Source: G965215225 sp965215225 (GTDB lineage Bacteria > Pseudomonadota > Gammaproteobacteria > CBDBNL01 > JAAOII01). Taken from it: a stretch of 64,000 bases of DNA. The DNA lies in assembly GCA_965215225.1 (NCBI GenBank), contig OZ244039.1:1116001-1180000 (forward strand), given 5' to 3'. Each line of letters starts with the position of its first letter. The stretch's first letter is position 1. The position numbers were made by a program, and so were the translations under genes. Below, in pieces: positions 53,137 to 62,874 of this stretch. The notes below the pieces were generated by a model, which searched no databases, had not been told where the DNA came from, and worked only from the letters and a program-made list of their open reading frames with translations.

Positions 53137-54286
53137 TCTCACCAGCAGCTTTGGTGTTTTGGCATTGACGAAAGAGGAGCTGCGTTCTCAAACTGAAAGC
53201 TTCATTCGCGCTGAACAGGAAAGAAAACAGCGACTACAAAGGAATGAGCTCTTGGATGATTCCGCCTTTATCTATTTTGATGGCAACAGAACCTATCCAG
53301 GTCTGGTTATTAATGGTGTTATCTATCCCGCGATTCGGCGCGCCGGCTATAGATATCCTGCTTGTTTGATAGAAGGGCAGCTGGTTGAAGGGGAATATGA
53401 TAGTTCGAGCCAACAGGTACACTGTGAAATTAACTCTATTGTCTCGCCTAAGAATCAAGCTCAATCACAGAAGCAAGAGGAACAAGAGGAGGAGAAGCAA
53501 GAGAATAAAGAGAAGGAGGAAAGGGAGAACACGGGGAATACGGCAAAGAAGACCGAGAAGGCAGAAAAGAAGACGGAAAAGAGCCCGACCAAGAAGGTCA
53601 AGGAAGTCAAGGAGGTCAAGGAAATCAAGGAGGTCAAGGAAGTCAAGGGGGTTAAGGAGAGCAGGGAAAGCAAGGAAAAAAAGAAGGTAGAGGGAGTCAA
53701 GGAAGCCGTTTCTCAAGCAGCTATTGCTGGGGCTAAGGAACCGATTATAGAGATCAATAGTTTTCGACCCAGTCATAAATTTGGCATCAGGGCTGGCAGC
53801 TGGGCGAGGGTCTATTTACCACGCGCGGTTTCTTCAAGCGAACCTGCGGATATTGAAATGGAACTATTGGAAGATGTGGTTGGGTTGCATCGAACCCTCC
53901 CGTCTGGCACTATATTCTTTACCCGTCATAGTGTCAATCCAATCAGCCAACGGCTTGATATGGAAGTGGTCTTTATGGTTCTGCCTGATGGGCAAGAGAT
54001 GCAGCTGAGCGCAACTATTCATAGTAGTGGCGGTGGAGCTGGCCTCGCGGGTGCTATCATCACCCATTCAGATACGGTTGCCAAGTCGTCAGCTGGCAAG
54101 AATATATTATCCGGCGCTCAGGACGCTATAGGGGAGGCAGAGATTAGCAACCCACTAGCTGGCATAGCTGGCAGCGTAACCACTGATGTGATTGAATCCA
54201 AGAAGCAACTGCTACCTCAACCGACTGGTTTTTCTATTCAGTTAGCGCCTCAACGGGCTTTGATAAGATTTAGGAGGTCTTTCTAA
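53102..54286 (+). CDS. VirB10/TrbI-like protein with VKE repeats
   Basis: About 394 residues: N-terminal hydrophobic segment (residues 5-22) as signal or anchor, a first domain, a Lys/Glu-rich stretch (about 120-205) and a C-terminal VirB10/TrbI domain ('LPSGTIFFTR', 'RLDMEVVFMVLPDGQEMQL', then a Gly/Ala-rich segment). VirB10 spans inner and outer membranes and gates the channel. Unlike standard VirB10 almost nothing precedes the hydrophobic segment. A second ATG at 53111 is equally possible. Confidence 0.72.
   Translation: MIRMRYLILLISLTSSFGVLALTKEELRSQTESFIRAEQERKQRLQRNELLDDSAFIYFDGNRTYPGLVINGVIYPAIRRAGYRYPACLIEGQLVEGEYDSSSQQVHCEINSIVSPKNQAQSQKQEEQEEEKQENKEKEERENTGNTAKKTEKAEKKTEKSPTKKVKEVKEVKEIKEVKEVKGVKESRESKEKKKVEGVKEAVSQAAIAGAKEPIIEINSFRPSHKFGIRAGSWARVYLPRAVSSSEPADIEMELLEDVVGLHRTLPSGTIFFTRHSVNPISQRLDMEVVFMVLPDGQEMQLSATIHSSGGGAGLAGAIITHSDTVAKSSAGKNILSGAQDAIGEAEISNPLAGIAGSVTTDVIESKKQLLPQPTGFSIQLAPQRALIRFRRSF
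53597..53661 (+). repeat. 9-bp VKE minisatellite in the VirB10-like gene
   Basis: About seven near-perfect units of GTCAAGGAA or GTCAAGGAG encoding Val-Lys-Glu (one Ile) inside the charged linker of the VirB10-like protein. In frame, so length can change without loss of the C-terminal domain. Confidence 0.85.
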
Positions 54287-54822
54287 TGAAATATGCTCTG
54301 ATGTCGTTTTGCACCCTATGGCTATTATGTCTGCCAACTCATATTTATGGGATAGGATTTTCACTTGTCTTATCCAATCCTCATTACAGCCAGTTTGACT
54401 TGGTTTCCTCTTCTTATTCCACTTTGTTTCAACAGGGGCGCGATGGCTTCCACTGGCTGGATCTCAGCTATTCTGATTATGACTATGTGACGCCAACTGA
54501 AAGAGGGGCAACCAAGTCAGTAGGGACCTCCTATCGCTTTTCGCAACGGCTCAGATGGGCGCGCCACTTCAAGCCCTTTCTCTTTGCTGGTGGCAGCATT
54601 AACCAGCTAACCAAGACCAATCGTATAAGAGTGGGGGAAGACCATAGTTTCATTGGTCATCTAGATAGGAGGAAGGATACCCATTATGTGGCCTTCTTAG
54701 GCGCTGGTTATTTATGGCAAAAGGGCGACCTAGTCATAGGCTTTTCATTGGACTATGCATATGACAATGGCTATCTGGATAGTTTTTGGGCGCCAGTATT
54801 TTTAATCTCACTATTGAGATGA
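54286..54822 (+). CDS. Exported, probable outer-membrane beta-barrel protein
   Basis: A 178-residue protein with AGGAGG about 8 bases before the ATG and a signal peptide ('SFCTLWLLCLPTHIYG', to about residue 24). The rest alternates polar and aromatic residues in strands rich in Tyr, Phe and Trp and ends with hydrophobic strand-like sequence, resembling small outer-membrane barrels. The name is unknown. It follows the VirB10-like gene and may form part of the outer-membrane portion of the secretion system. Confidence 0.6.
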   Translation: MKYALMSFCTLWLLCLPTHIYGIGFSLVLSNPHYSQFDLVSSSYSTLFQQGRDGFHWLDLSYSDYDYVTPTERGATKSVGTSYRFSQRLRWARHFKPFLFAGGSINQLTKTNRIRVGEDHSFIGHLDRRKDTHYVAFLGAGYLWQKGDLVIGFSLDYAYDNGYLDSFWAPVFLISLLR

Positions 54823-54915
54823 TAGCCACCACTGTATTCTTAGTTCAGCTTTGGCTGATAAAGATAGGCGAGGTTTTTATGCCTCATCAATTAACTAACA
54901 ACAAAACATATCATT

Positions 54916-57900
54916 ATGATAAAAATAATAACAAAACTTCCGAACGGCATTCAATATGCCGTTCTATTGATCTCTCTTCTGGCTGGCTGCTCTGTTGATA
55001 AGGCACCGCCCCTTAAGGAAGAGAAGGTCATTCGCAATTCGGTCGCCTCTATAGCTGCCATAGGTGAGGTTCGCTCAGCAAGGCTTAGCGCCTATGAAGT
55101 GACTGGTGATGGCGATTGTGAGGGGCTGAGATTAATGGACAGTCAGTCATTGAGATCTGACGGTCGTTTTAATCTGACCCTAGATATAGACAAGGGAATG
55201 GTGCTTTACAAGCTAAGGGATGCTACCTATATAGAGGAGGCATCTCAGCAGGAGGTAGCTATGACTGATGACCAGTGGTTAGGAGCGGTCTTCTTTTATG
55301 ACAGAAATCAGCCTCAGCAAGAAGTCGTCCTGTCTCCTTGGTCTCATCTTCAAACCGGGCTATTTTGTCAGGAAGTAAAAGAGAGCAGTCCTATTGAGGC
55401 CTTAGAAGAGGCAGATGAGTTCATCTTTGCTATGCTTGGCTTTGACCCACTCTATAGTGGGGTGAGACTAGCCACTCAGGCGGCAAACAATAGACTAAGT
55501 GTCCCTTTTGATGAAGGGATGAAGCTAGGTTTTATGAATGCAGCCCTGAGCCAGTTCAGCGCCAAGCTTTCCCGTCAGTTAGAAGCAAATGAACATCTCT
55601 TTATCAATTCGGTTTATATCGCTCAGCTCTTCTATCAAGATATTTACACCGATGGGGTTTTAGATGGGCGTGGAGACAGAGGGCGCTTACACATTACCGG
55701 TGACGATGAGCTCTATCCAATTACACTGGCTACCTATAAAACCCAACTGCCACTAGCCTTGCTAGAATTCTATGATGACAATGACCTCAACCAAATAACC
55801 AGAGGCAGAGGCATCCTCTACTCTATGGCGGCTGGGATGAATGGCAATCAGCATCCAGCCTTGTTTGAAGAAGGGATGCACCATATTCCCCTAGATGGAG
55901 ACCCGCCTGAGGCAAGCTGGCTGTCTGAAAGGCAGCTGACTGGCTGGGTGAATATCAGCCTCAGGCTTGAGGACTTGACTTCCATTGACAAAGAAACCAT
56001 TCGTTTTTATAGTCTTGCTAATGAGGGTTCGATAGAATCAAGGACTGACGGGCTTTTTGTTGTCCTCATTAATACTAAGACAGATGGTAGCGGATTAACC
56101 AATTACCAGCTCTTTGTTAAAGATACGCTGGGGAATAGCAAAACCTATGAGTTTCCAGTTGAACTAATTAATGATCCCCCTAGTATCCGGGTTCGTTCTT
56201 CCGACCATAGCAAAGAAGGGGAATATGATTTGGTTGCCTCTTATGCTCTGGCTAGTCCAAATCAGCAAATAGAAGAAGGCGAATGCATTTTCAATCAAGA
56301 GGTCTTTCCCCTAGTAATCGACTCTAGTATAGGCGAGGTTCGCTGTTCCGTCTCATTTTCTGCCAATGGGGATAACTTTGTTGAGGTTCGGCTTTGTGAT
56401 AGCTACGGCCACTGCTCGGCTATAACACACCAGGTGGTTTATGACGATCAGCCACCAGAGATTGAGGCGGTTTATGAACAGGATCTATACCAGCAAAATA
56501 TCAGCCTCGTCTTTTCAGTTGTAGATAGGACTACTGGATTGGATGGACAGGTTAGCTGGAAGCTGTCTGCCAATGGACAGAGCCTCTCTGGCAACGCCAG
56601 ATTCATTGACGGCAACTATAGTATTCGCGTTGATGGGGCGCGCTTTGGCAATAATCTCGTCCAACTGACTCTTAATGCCACTGACCGTTTGGGCAATTTT
56701 GCCGTTTTTTCTGAATCCTATAGGGTTGCCAATAAACCTGCAACTATCGGCATTAGCTCTTCTCCTTGGATCAAAGACAATTTTCATCGCTTAGTATTTA
56801 CTGTTGATGAAAACTCTTTCACCAAGGTTAAGGCTGACTGTCTGATTGATAACAGGACTGGCTTTGTTTCCAGCATCAGCTATAAGGCAGGTGTGGGTGA
56901 GTGTTTTTTTGTTTTGCCTCAACTGGAAGATGGGATCTATCAGGCGACCATAAGAGTATGTGGCGATTATGGTCTGTGTGAGGTTCATTCTACCCGCCTT
57001 ATTAAGGATACTAAGGCACCCAGTATCTCAGTCAGCGGCCTAGAGGAGACCTCTATGGACGGTCACTTTCAGACCAATATTTCCGCTAGTGATGACTATG
57101 GCAGAATAGTTTGGCTGAGCTATCAGCTGGATGAAGGGGCCGAGACCCAACTAACCGAGAGACTCTTGACTTTTGATGGCTTGGCTACTGGCAGGCATGG
57201 TCTAACTATTCGGGCCAGGGATGAAGTAGGCAACCTAGCTCAGCAGACCTATGAGTTCTTAGTGCTGAAAGATGAGCCTCAACTTAGTCTAATGAGCAAT
57301 GGGACTACAAGAGCTAATGTCTATAGTTTCAGGGCGGCAATAGATGCTGCCAGCTATGAAGGGAGCTATAGTAGTTGGTGTGGCTTGGGAACCAAGAGGG
57401 TGCCAGCTCATATCAGTAATGATCTATTAACATGTGATTTGGACTTGACCAATTTGAGAGATGGCGAACATAGTATTTCGATTGAGCTAGTAGCTGACCA
57501 TGCCAGCTATGAGAGGGAAGTCCTTCTAGTGAAGGATACCAGCCCTCCGACCATAGATATGAGCTCAATAGACGAATACTATCATTCGGGGGCTATTCCA
57601 TTGTTGATAGGAATAGAGGACCGCCATTCGTCTGTGACAGACGCGACCTATAGATTGGATGATGGTCAAGCCATCCCATTGACTGCTCAGGCACCAGGCT
57701 GGGGCTTTATCTTAGCGGTGGATGAATTGGCAACTGGACGGCATAGGCTTAGGATAGTAGCAAGAGACGAGCTAGGTAATCAAGCCATCAAGACCAAGGA
57801 GTTTCTCGTCCTAAAAGACGAGCCATCTTTGGTGAGAACCAGCGCGTTTTGGAGCAAGGATCAATCCTATGTTTTGAGGGCGGCATTGAATAGCCATAGT

Positions 57901-60900
57901 TATGAAGGGAATTATGAAGCCAGCTGCCAGCTGGATTTGCAATCAGTGGTAGCATCAATCGAAAATGGTGTGCTCAGTTGCCCGCTTGAGCTGACCGATT
58001 TGGCTGATGGCAACTGGACGATTAACATAGACCTTATGACAGACTATGGGCGCTCCTATCCGAGAAAGTTGAAAATAGTAAAGGACACCAGTCCCCCTGA
58101 GATAGAGCTGATCAATCTGGCTGCTCGCTATGAGAATGGCACGCTTCCCTTGAATATAGGAATAGTAGATCTTCATACTGGAGTAAAGAAGGCTTCCTAT
58201 CGGCTGGATAATTCGATTGAGAAGCCATTGACAAAGCGAGGCGGAAATGAATGGGGCTTTATTTTGGCAGTGGCTGAACTAGCGACAGGTCGGCATAGCA
58301 TCTCAATTCGGGCAACAGATGGAGCGGGTAATGAGCGACTCATAGCAGAGCCATTTTTGGTTTTGAAGGACGAGCCTCAACTGAATCTATTGAGTGATAG
58401 GAGCATAAGAGAGAATGGCTATAGCCTAAAGGCGGAGATAGACTCGGCTAGCTATGAAGGAGACTATAGTGGCTTCTGTAGGCTGGGAGCTGTGAGGGTG
58501 CCAGCTCAGATCAGTTCCGCGACGCGCCTACTTAGCTGTGTTCTAGATCTAACCAATTTGCAAGACGGTGACCATAGGGTCAGGATTGAGTTGCTAGCGA
58601 ACTATGGCATTCAGTATGAGCGCGAAGTAGTTCTGGTGAAGGATACCAGTCCTCCGACCATAGATATGAGCTCAATAGCTGAAGTCTATAATTCGGGGGC
58701 TATTCCGTTGTTGATAGGGATAGAGGACAGCCATTCGTCTGTGGCAAGTGCAACCTATAGTTTGGATGGAGGTCAAGCCATTCCATTGACTGCTCAGGCA
58801 CAAGGCTGGGGCTTTATTTTGGCGGTGGATAGTTTGGCGACTGGACGGCATAGTCTTAGCATATTAGCAAGAGACGAGCTGGGTAATCAAGCCACCAAGA
58901 CCCAAAATTTTCTCATCCTAAAAGACGAGCCATCTTTGACGAGGACGAGTCCATCTCACACCAAGGATCAAGCCTATAGTCTGACAGCAGAGCTGGATAG
59001 CCATAGCTACGAAGGAAACTATCAAGGACATTGCCAGTTGGGTTCAGCAAGAGTGCCAGCTCTGATAGGGAATGGTATTCTTGCTTGCACCCTTAGCCTA
59101 ACCAACTTGGCAGATGGCAACTGGACGATTAGGATAGACCTCATGGCGGACTATGGGCGCTCCTATCTGAGAGAGTTGAACCTAGTCAAGGATAGTGTTC
59201 CTCCCGAGATAGAGTTTGTCAATCTGGCTGCCAGCTATGATAATGGCACGTTTCCGATGAATATAAGAATAACAGATGTTCATTCTGGTGTGAAGCAAGC
59301 TCTTTATCGGCTGAATAATAATATTGAGAAGCCACTGACAAAGCAGGGCGGAGATGAATGGAGTTTTATTTTGGCGGTGGATGAGTTGGCGACAGGTAGA
59401 CATAGCATTTCGGTTCGGGCAACAGACGGAACGGGAAATGTGAGGCTTAAAGCAGCGCCGTTTTTGGTTTTGAAGGATGAACCTCAACTCAGGCTATTGA
59501 GTGATAGCAACCTAAGGGAGGATGGTTATAGCCTAGAGGCGGAAATAGATGCTGCTAGCTATGAAGGAGGCTATAGTGGTTGGTGTAGGCTGGGAACAAA
59601 GAAGGTGCCAGCTCATATCAGTAATGGTCTATTAACCTGTGATTTGGACCTGACTAATTTGCGCGATGGCGAACATAGGGTTGGGATTGAGTTAATAGCC
59701 GAGTATGACCCTCCCCGCTATGAAAGGGAAGTCCTTCTGTTGAAGGATACCAGCCCTCCTACCATAGATATGAGGTTGATAGCTGATGAGTATTATTCAG
59801 GGGCTGTTCCATTGTTGATAGGGATAGTGGATAGCCATTTGTCTGTGGCAAGCGCGACCTATAGTTTGGATGGTGGTCAAGCCATCCCATTGACTCCTCA
59901 GGCACAGGGCTGGGGCTTTATTTTGGCGGTGGATAGCCTGGCGACTGGACAGCATAGCCTTAGCATAGTAGCAGAGGATGAGCTGGGTAATCAAGCCACT
60001 AAGACGCGGGAGTTTCTCATCTTAAAAGACGAGCCAGCTTTGACGAGGACAAGTCCATTACGCACCAAGCACCAGGCCTATAGTCTGACAGCAGAGCTGA
60101 ATAGCCGCAGCTACCAAGGGAGCTATCAAGGACATTGCCAGCTGGGTTCGCGCCGAGTGCTGGCGTTAATAGAAGACAGCACGCTTAGTTGTCCGCTTGA
60201 CTTGACCAATTTAGTCGATGGTAACTGGACGATTGGGATAGACCTTATGGCAGACTATGGCAAATCCTATTCAAGAGAGCTGAGTCTAGTGATAGACCGG
60301 ACTCCTCCTCAGATTAGCGCCTATAACCCTAGCAATCTTTATACTTCTAGTCCAGTGAGACTTGAATTTGAGGTCATTGATGCTCTCAGTCCAGTTGAAA
60401 ACCTCTTCTACTCTTATGGCGACTCTATCAGCTACCAGGCGGCAAGATACTTAGGCAACAACTATTGGACGCTTGATATGCAGCTTGCCACCAATGGCGA
60501 ACATAGCCTAAGCTTAATAGCGCGCGATGTCCTAGGGCATGAACAACAACAAGACTTACAGGTGCTATTGGTTAAGGATGCCCCGCAACTTCACTTTACC
60601 CATCCTTCGCTTAGCCGTGAGACGACTATGGATATCAGTGGCAATATCACTCTTGCTACCCCTCTAGCCCCAGTTGCTCATATAGACTGTCTGGTGCCAA
60701 ATGACTCGGCTGTTCGGGCAATCATAACAGCAGATAAATTTGTCTGTCGCAGCTATGACATTGAGGATTATGACGAAAACCCCATTGATGTGAGAGTATG
60801 CGATATCCATCAAATTTGTGCTGTTTTTCAGACCTATGTCAGCCAAGACAGCCGCTCGCCCTTGGTTTCGGAAGTTTTTCCAGACCAGCTGCTGAGCTAT

Positions 60901-62397
60901 GATTTCGCTTGCCTTGGATATAGCAACTATGACAATATCCCCGCTGATTGTCCGATTGAGATGCAGTCTGGGATTCTTCAGTCGGCTGGGACATTAAATC
61001 CACGCCCTTTTATTCTCTATCAAAATGCTACCCAACTGGATGAGAGGGAACTAGCTGAACAAGAAAGTATGGATGCAGCTGGTATTGCTTATGTTCTCAT
61101 CACTGCTGCCGATAGGAGTGATCCGCGGTTTTACTTTAGTCGCCCACAAGACCTTAATATCAGCTATTCTTATACTCAGCTGAATTGTTTGGTTGATGAT
61201 AGGCTTCGCTGTCCGACTAGTCGGCGGACTCTCTATTTTGCTGACAGACCCTTAGAACCCTGGTCCTATGAAGATGGGGAGGCTAAGGCAACCATTGCCT
61301 TTACTAATGAGTTCTTAAACCAAGCAGGCAAACCCCTGTGGTATTTAGCTCCGACCAGCTATATTCACCGCCTTGATATATCAATCTGTGATGAAGCAAG
61401 AAATTGCATAACCAGGATTGTCCGTTTTCGAATCAAGCTATTTGCCAGCGAGCCTATTGTCACGGCTCAGGTCAATGATAATTTCATCAGACTATTAAGG
61501 CAATCTTCTGATTATGCCCAAACTCTCGGTTCATCAACTAATGTGGCTCGTCAGTGGGAGATACTCAACCCGTCAAGCTATCCCATTTGGGTGAGGCTAG
61601 CTAACCCAGAGGATATCACTATTGACTATGACAAGATAAGTATTAGGAAGCGGACCGCATATATCAAACACGAGGTGCGCGAGTTTGTTCATAGCAGCTA
61701 TCTTCCTGGCGATGCATCCTGCGGCCGCACTCCTTGGTATGCTGGCAACAAGAGAAGAGCAAAGTATCGTATCTATCATCAATATTTAAGTGGAGTCTGG
61801 ACCCATACCTATCATGAGCCACCTGGTGGAGGCAGAGGAGGCCCCTATGGCACTCATAGGCACCAATTTAAGGATAGGGAATCCTGTTCTAGGGTCACTG
61901 ACCGGATAATTCGAACTCGCTACCAAGTTTATTCTACCGCTCCGCGAGTTATAACTAGTGATAGTCCCCCTGACGAAAGCTATTCTTTTATTCATTCGCT
62001 CAATTACTATTCTGTCAATGACAGAGGAGAGTTAATTTCCGCCTACCCTGAGAATGGCTTTTATCGGATAAGGGCGCGGGATAGGCTAATAGTCCAAACA
62101 AATGAAAGGTTGAGAGGGACTCCGCCCCATTGGACTGATAGGGAAGCAATCTATGAGAGGTGGAAGACTTTGGATAATGAAAGAACTATCAATATTCCTT
62201 TTGCGCTTGACCTATCCTATCTGCCGAGTAGTTTTACTGATGAGAATAGACCCCAGCCAGCTACCAATTCATTGCGTTATGCAGAGCAAGCAGCCGAACT
62301 AGCCGAGCAAACTTTTCGCCGCCGCCTGCCACTATATTGTGCTGGAACCTGCTTTCAGCAGCGAACCAATGACAGCTGGGAGCAAATAAACAACTAA
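54916..62397 (+). CDS. Giant lipoprotein with bacterial Ig-like tandem modules
   Basis: A 2493-residue protein with lipoprotein signal and lipobox 'LLAGC' (about residues 17-24). Residues to about 480 are unlike the rest; then Ig-like beta modules dominate. 'LKDEP' joins recur at about residues 784, 965, 1149, 1335, 1519 and 1703, alternating between two module types, so three copies of a unit of about 368 residues are stacked; a looser 'VKDAPQL' follows near 1890. The C-terminal 500 residues are unique, with Cys, His and Arg-rich parts. Probably surface-displayed adhesin or scaffold. It closes the secretion region. Confidence 0.82.
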   Translation: MIKIITKLPNGIQYAVLLISLLAGCSVDKAPPLKEEKVIRNSVASIAAIGEVRSARLSAYEVTGDGDCEGLRLMDSQSLRSDGRFNLTLDIDKGMVLYKLRDATYIEEASQQEVAMTDDQWLGAVFFYDRNQPQQEVVLSPWSHLQTGLFCQEVKESSPIEALEEADEFIFAMLGFDPLYSGVRLATQAANNRLSVPFDEGMKLGFMNAALSQFSAKLSRQLEANEHLFINSVYIAQLFYQDIYTDGVLDGRGDRGRLHITGDDELYPITLATYKTQLPLALLEFYDDNDLNQITRGRGILYSMAAGMNGNQHPALFEEGMHHIPLDGDPPEASWLSERQLTGWVNISLRLEDLTSIDKETIRFYSLANEGSIESRTDGLFVVLINTKTDGSGLTNYQLFVKDTLGNSKTYEFPVELINDPPSIRVRSSDHSKEGEYDLVASYALASPNQQIEEGECIFNQEVFPLVIDSSIGEVRCSVSFSANGDNFVEVRLCDSYGHCSAITHQVVYDDQPPEIEAVYEQDLYQQNISLVFSVVDRTTGLDGQVSWKLSANGQSLSGNARFIDGNYSIRVDGARFGNNLVQLTLNATDRLGNFAVFSESYRVANKPATIGISSSPWIKDNFHRLVFTVDENSFTKVKADCLIDNRTGFVSSISYKAGVGECFFVLPQLEDGIYQATIRVCGDYGLCEVHSTRLIKDTKAPSISVSGLEETSMDGHFQTNISASDDYGRIVWLSYQLDEGAETQLTERLLTFDGLATGRHGLTIRARDEVGNLAQQTYEFLVLKDEPQLSLMSNGTTRANVYSFRAAIDAASYEGSYSSWCGLGTKRVPAHISNDLLTCDLDLTNLRDGEHSISIELVADHASYEREVLLVKDTSPPTIDMSSIDEYYHSGAIPLLIGIEDRHSSVTDATYRLDDGQAIPLTAQAPGWGFILAVDELATGRHRLRIVARDELGNQAIKTKEFLVLKDEPSLVRTSAFWSKDQSYVLRAALNSHSYEGNYEASCQLDLQSVVASIENGVLSCPLELTDLADGNWTINIDLMTDYGRSYPRKLKIVKDTSPPEIELINLAARYENGTLPLNIGIVDLHTGVKKASYRLDNSIEKPLTKRGGNEWGFILAVAELATGRHSISIRATDGAGNERLIAEPFLVLKDEPQLNLLSDRSIRENGYSLKAEIDSASYEGDYSGFCRLGAVRVPAQISSATRLLSCVLDLTNLQDGDHRVRIELLANYGIQYEREVVLVKDTSPPTIDMSSIAEVYNSGAIPLLIGIEDSHSSVASATYSLDGGQAIPLTAQAQGWGFILAVDSLATGRHSLSILARDELGNQATKTQNFLILKDEPSLTRTSPSHTKDQAYSLTAELDSHSYEGNYQGHCQLGSARVPALIGNGILACTLSLTNLADGNWTIRIDLMADYGRSYLRELNLVKDSVPPEIEFVNLAASYDNGTFPMNIRITDVHSGVKQALYRLNNNIEKPLTKQGGDEWSFILAVDELATGRHSISVRATDGTGNVRLKAAPFLVLKDEPQLRLLSDSNLREDGYSLEAEIDAASYEGGYSGWCRLGTKKVPAHISNGLLTCDLDLTNLRDGEHRVGIELIAEYDPPRYEREVLLLKDTSPPTIDMRLIADEYYSGAVPLLIGIVDSHLSVASATYSLDGGQAIPLTPQAQGWGFILAVDSLATGQHSLSIVAEDELGNQATKTREFLILKDEPALTRTSPLRTKHQAYSLTAELNSRSYQGSYQGHCQLGSRRVLALIEDSTLSCPLDLTNLVDGNWTIGIDLMADYGKSYSRELSLVIDRTPPQISAYNPSNLYTSSPVRLEFEVIDALSPVENLFYSYGDSISYQAARYLGNNYWTLDMQLATNGEHSLSLIARDVLGHEQQQDLQVLLVKDAPQLHFTHPSLSRETTMDISGNITLATPLAPVAHIDCLVPNDSAVRAIITADKFVCRSYDIEDYDENPIDVRVCDIHQICAVFQTYVSQDSRSPLVSEVFPDQLLSYDFACLGYSNYDNIPADCPIEMQSGILQSAGTLNPRPFILYQNATQLDERELAEQESMDAAGIAYVLITAADRSDPRFYFSRPQDLNISYSYTQLNCLVDDRLRCPTSRRTLYFADRPLEPWSYEDGEAKATIAFTNEFLNQAGKPLWYLAPTSYIHRLDISICDEARNCITRIVRFRIKLFASEPIVTAQVNDNFIRLLRQSSDYAQTLGSSTNVARQWEILNPSSYPIWVRLANPEDITIDYDKISIRKRTAYIKHEVREFVHSSYLPGDASCGRTPWYAGNKRRAKYRIYHQYLSGVWTHTYHEPPGGGRGGPYGTHRHQFKDRESCSRVTDRIIRTRYQVYSTAPRVITSDSPPDESYSFIHSLNYYSVNDRGELISAYPENGFYRIRARDRLIVQTNERLRGTPPHWTDREAIYERWKTLDNERTINIPFALDLSYLPSSFTDENRPQPATNSLRYAEQAAELAEQTFRRRLPLYCAGTCFQQRTNDSWEQINN
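57265..60330 (+). repeat. Three tandem copies of a roughly 1.1-kb double Ig-module unit
   Basis: Marker codons for LKDEP fall near 57265, 57810, 58362, 58920, 59473 and 60025, about 550 bp apart; modules 1, 3, 5 share 'DEPQL' and 2, 4, 6 share 'DEPSL' or 'DEPAL'. The DNA copies are similar enough to recombine. Confidence 0.8.
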
Positions 62398-62437
62398 GCA
62401 AAGATTCTTTGTCTTCCTAGCGCCTCCAAATGAGAAG

Positions 62438-62471
62438 GTGACCGATAGCTCAGTCTATCGGTCACTTTTCT
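62438..62471 (+). terminator. Rho-independent terminator after the giant lipoprotein gene
   Basis: Perfect 11-base arms GTGACCGATAG (62438-62448) and CTATCGGTCAC (62455-62465) with a 6-base loop, followed by TTTTCTT. It lies 40 bases after the stop codon. Confidence 0.9.
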
Positions 62472-62593
62472 TAATCCTTCGGCTGTATATTTTCTGCTCG
62501 GTTAGATTTCACAAAGGCAGTCCTCGAAATCTTGCCCTTGGAAATTCATCCTTAATAGAAATAGAAGCTAATTAATAAAAGCTAATGAAGAGC

Positions 62594-62803
62594 AAAACTA
62601 AGAATCTCAAAACTAAGAATCTCAAAACTAAGAATCTCAAAACTAAGAATCTCAAAACTAAGAATCTCAAAACTAAGAATCTCAAAACTAAGAATCTCAA
62701 AACTAAGAATCTCAAAACTAAGAATCTCAAAACTAAGAATCTCAAAACTAAGAATCTCAAAACTAAGAATCTCAAAACTAAGAATCTCAAAACTAAGAAT
62801 CTC
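62594..62803 (+). repeat. Fourteen perfect 15-bp tandem repeats
   Basis: AAAACTAAGAATCTC repeated exactly 14 times without a mismatch, followed by a run of A. It lies between the terminator and the restriction gene, ending 71 bases before that gene's ATG. An open frame over it (62585-62815, 'KTKNL' repeats) and two on the other strand ('FEILS' repeats) follow from the repeat and are not called genes. The rest of 62472-62593 shows nothing assignable. Confidence 0.93.
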
Positions 62804-62838
62804 AAAAAAAGATAGTGTTTTTGAGGAATAGAGGAGGG

Positions 62839-62844
62839 TATAAT
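62839..62844 (+). promoter_or_regulatory. Possible -10 box for the restriction-modification gene
   Basis: TATAAT 31 bases before the ATG at 62875, downstream of the 15-bp array. No good -35 box; the array lies just upstream of where one would be expected. Confidence 0.4.
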
Positions 62845-62874
62845 ATATGGCAATAATGTAAGAGAAGAGCAATT

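Noticed and set aside
53385..53776. Arg/Lys-rich and Leu/Ser-rich frames over the VirB10-like linker
   Set aside because: They are shadows of the GTCAAGGAA repeat in other frames.
62594..62803. CRISPR array or a pentapeptide-repeat gene (KTKNL on plus, FEILS on minus)
   Set aside because: Fourteen contiguous 15-bp copies without spacers; open frames on both strands are automatic because the unit lacks stops in those frames, and none has a convincing start.
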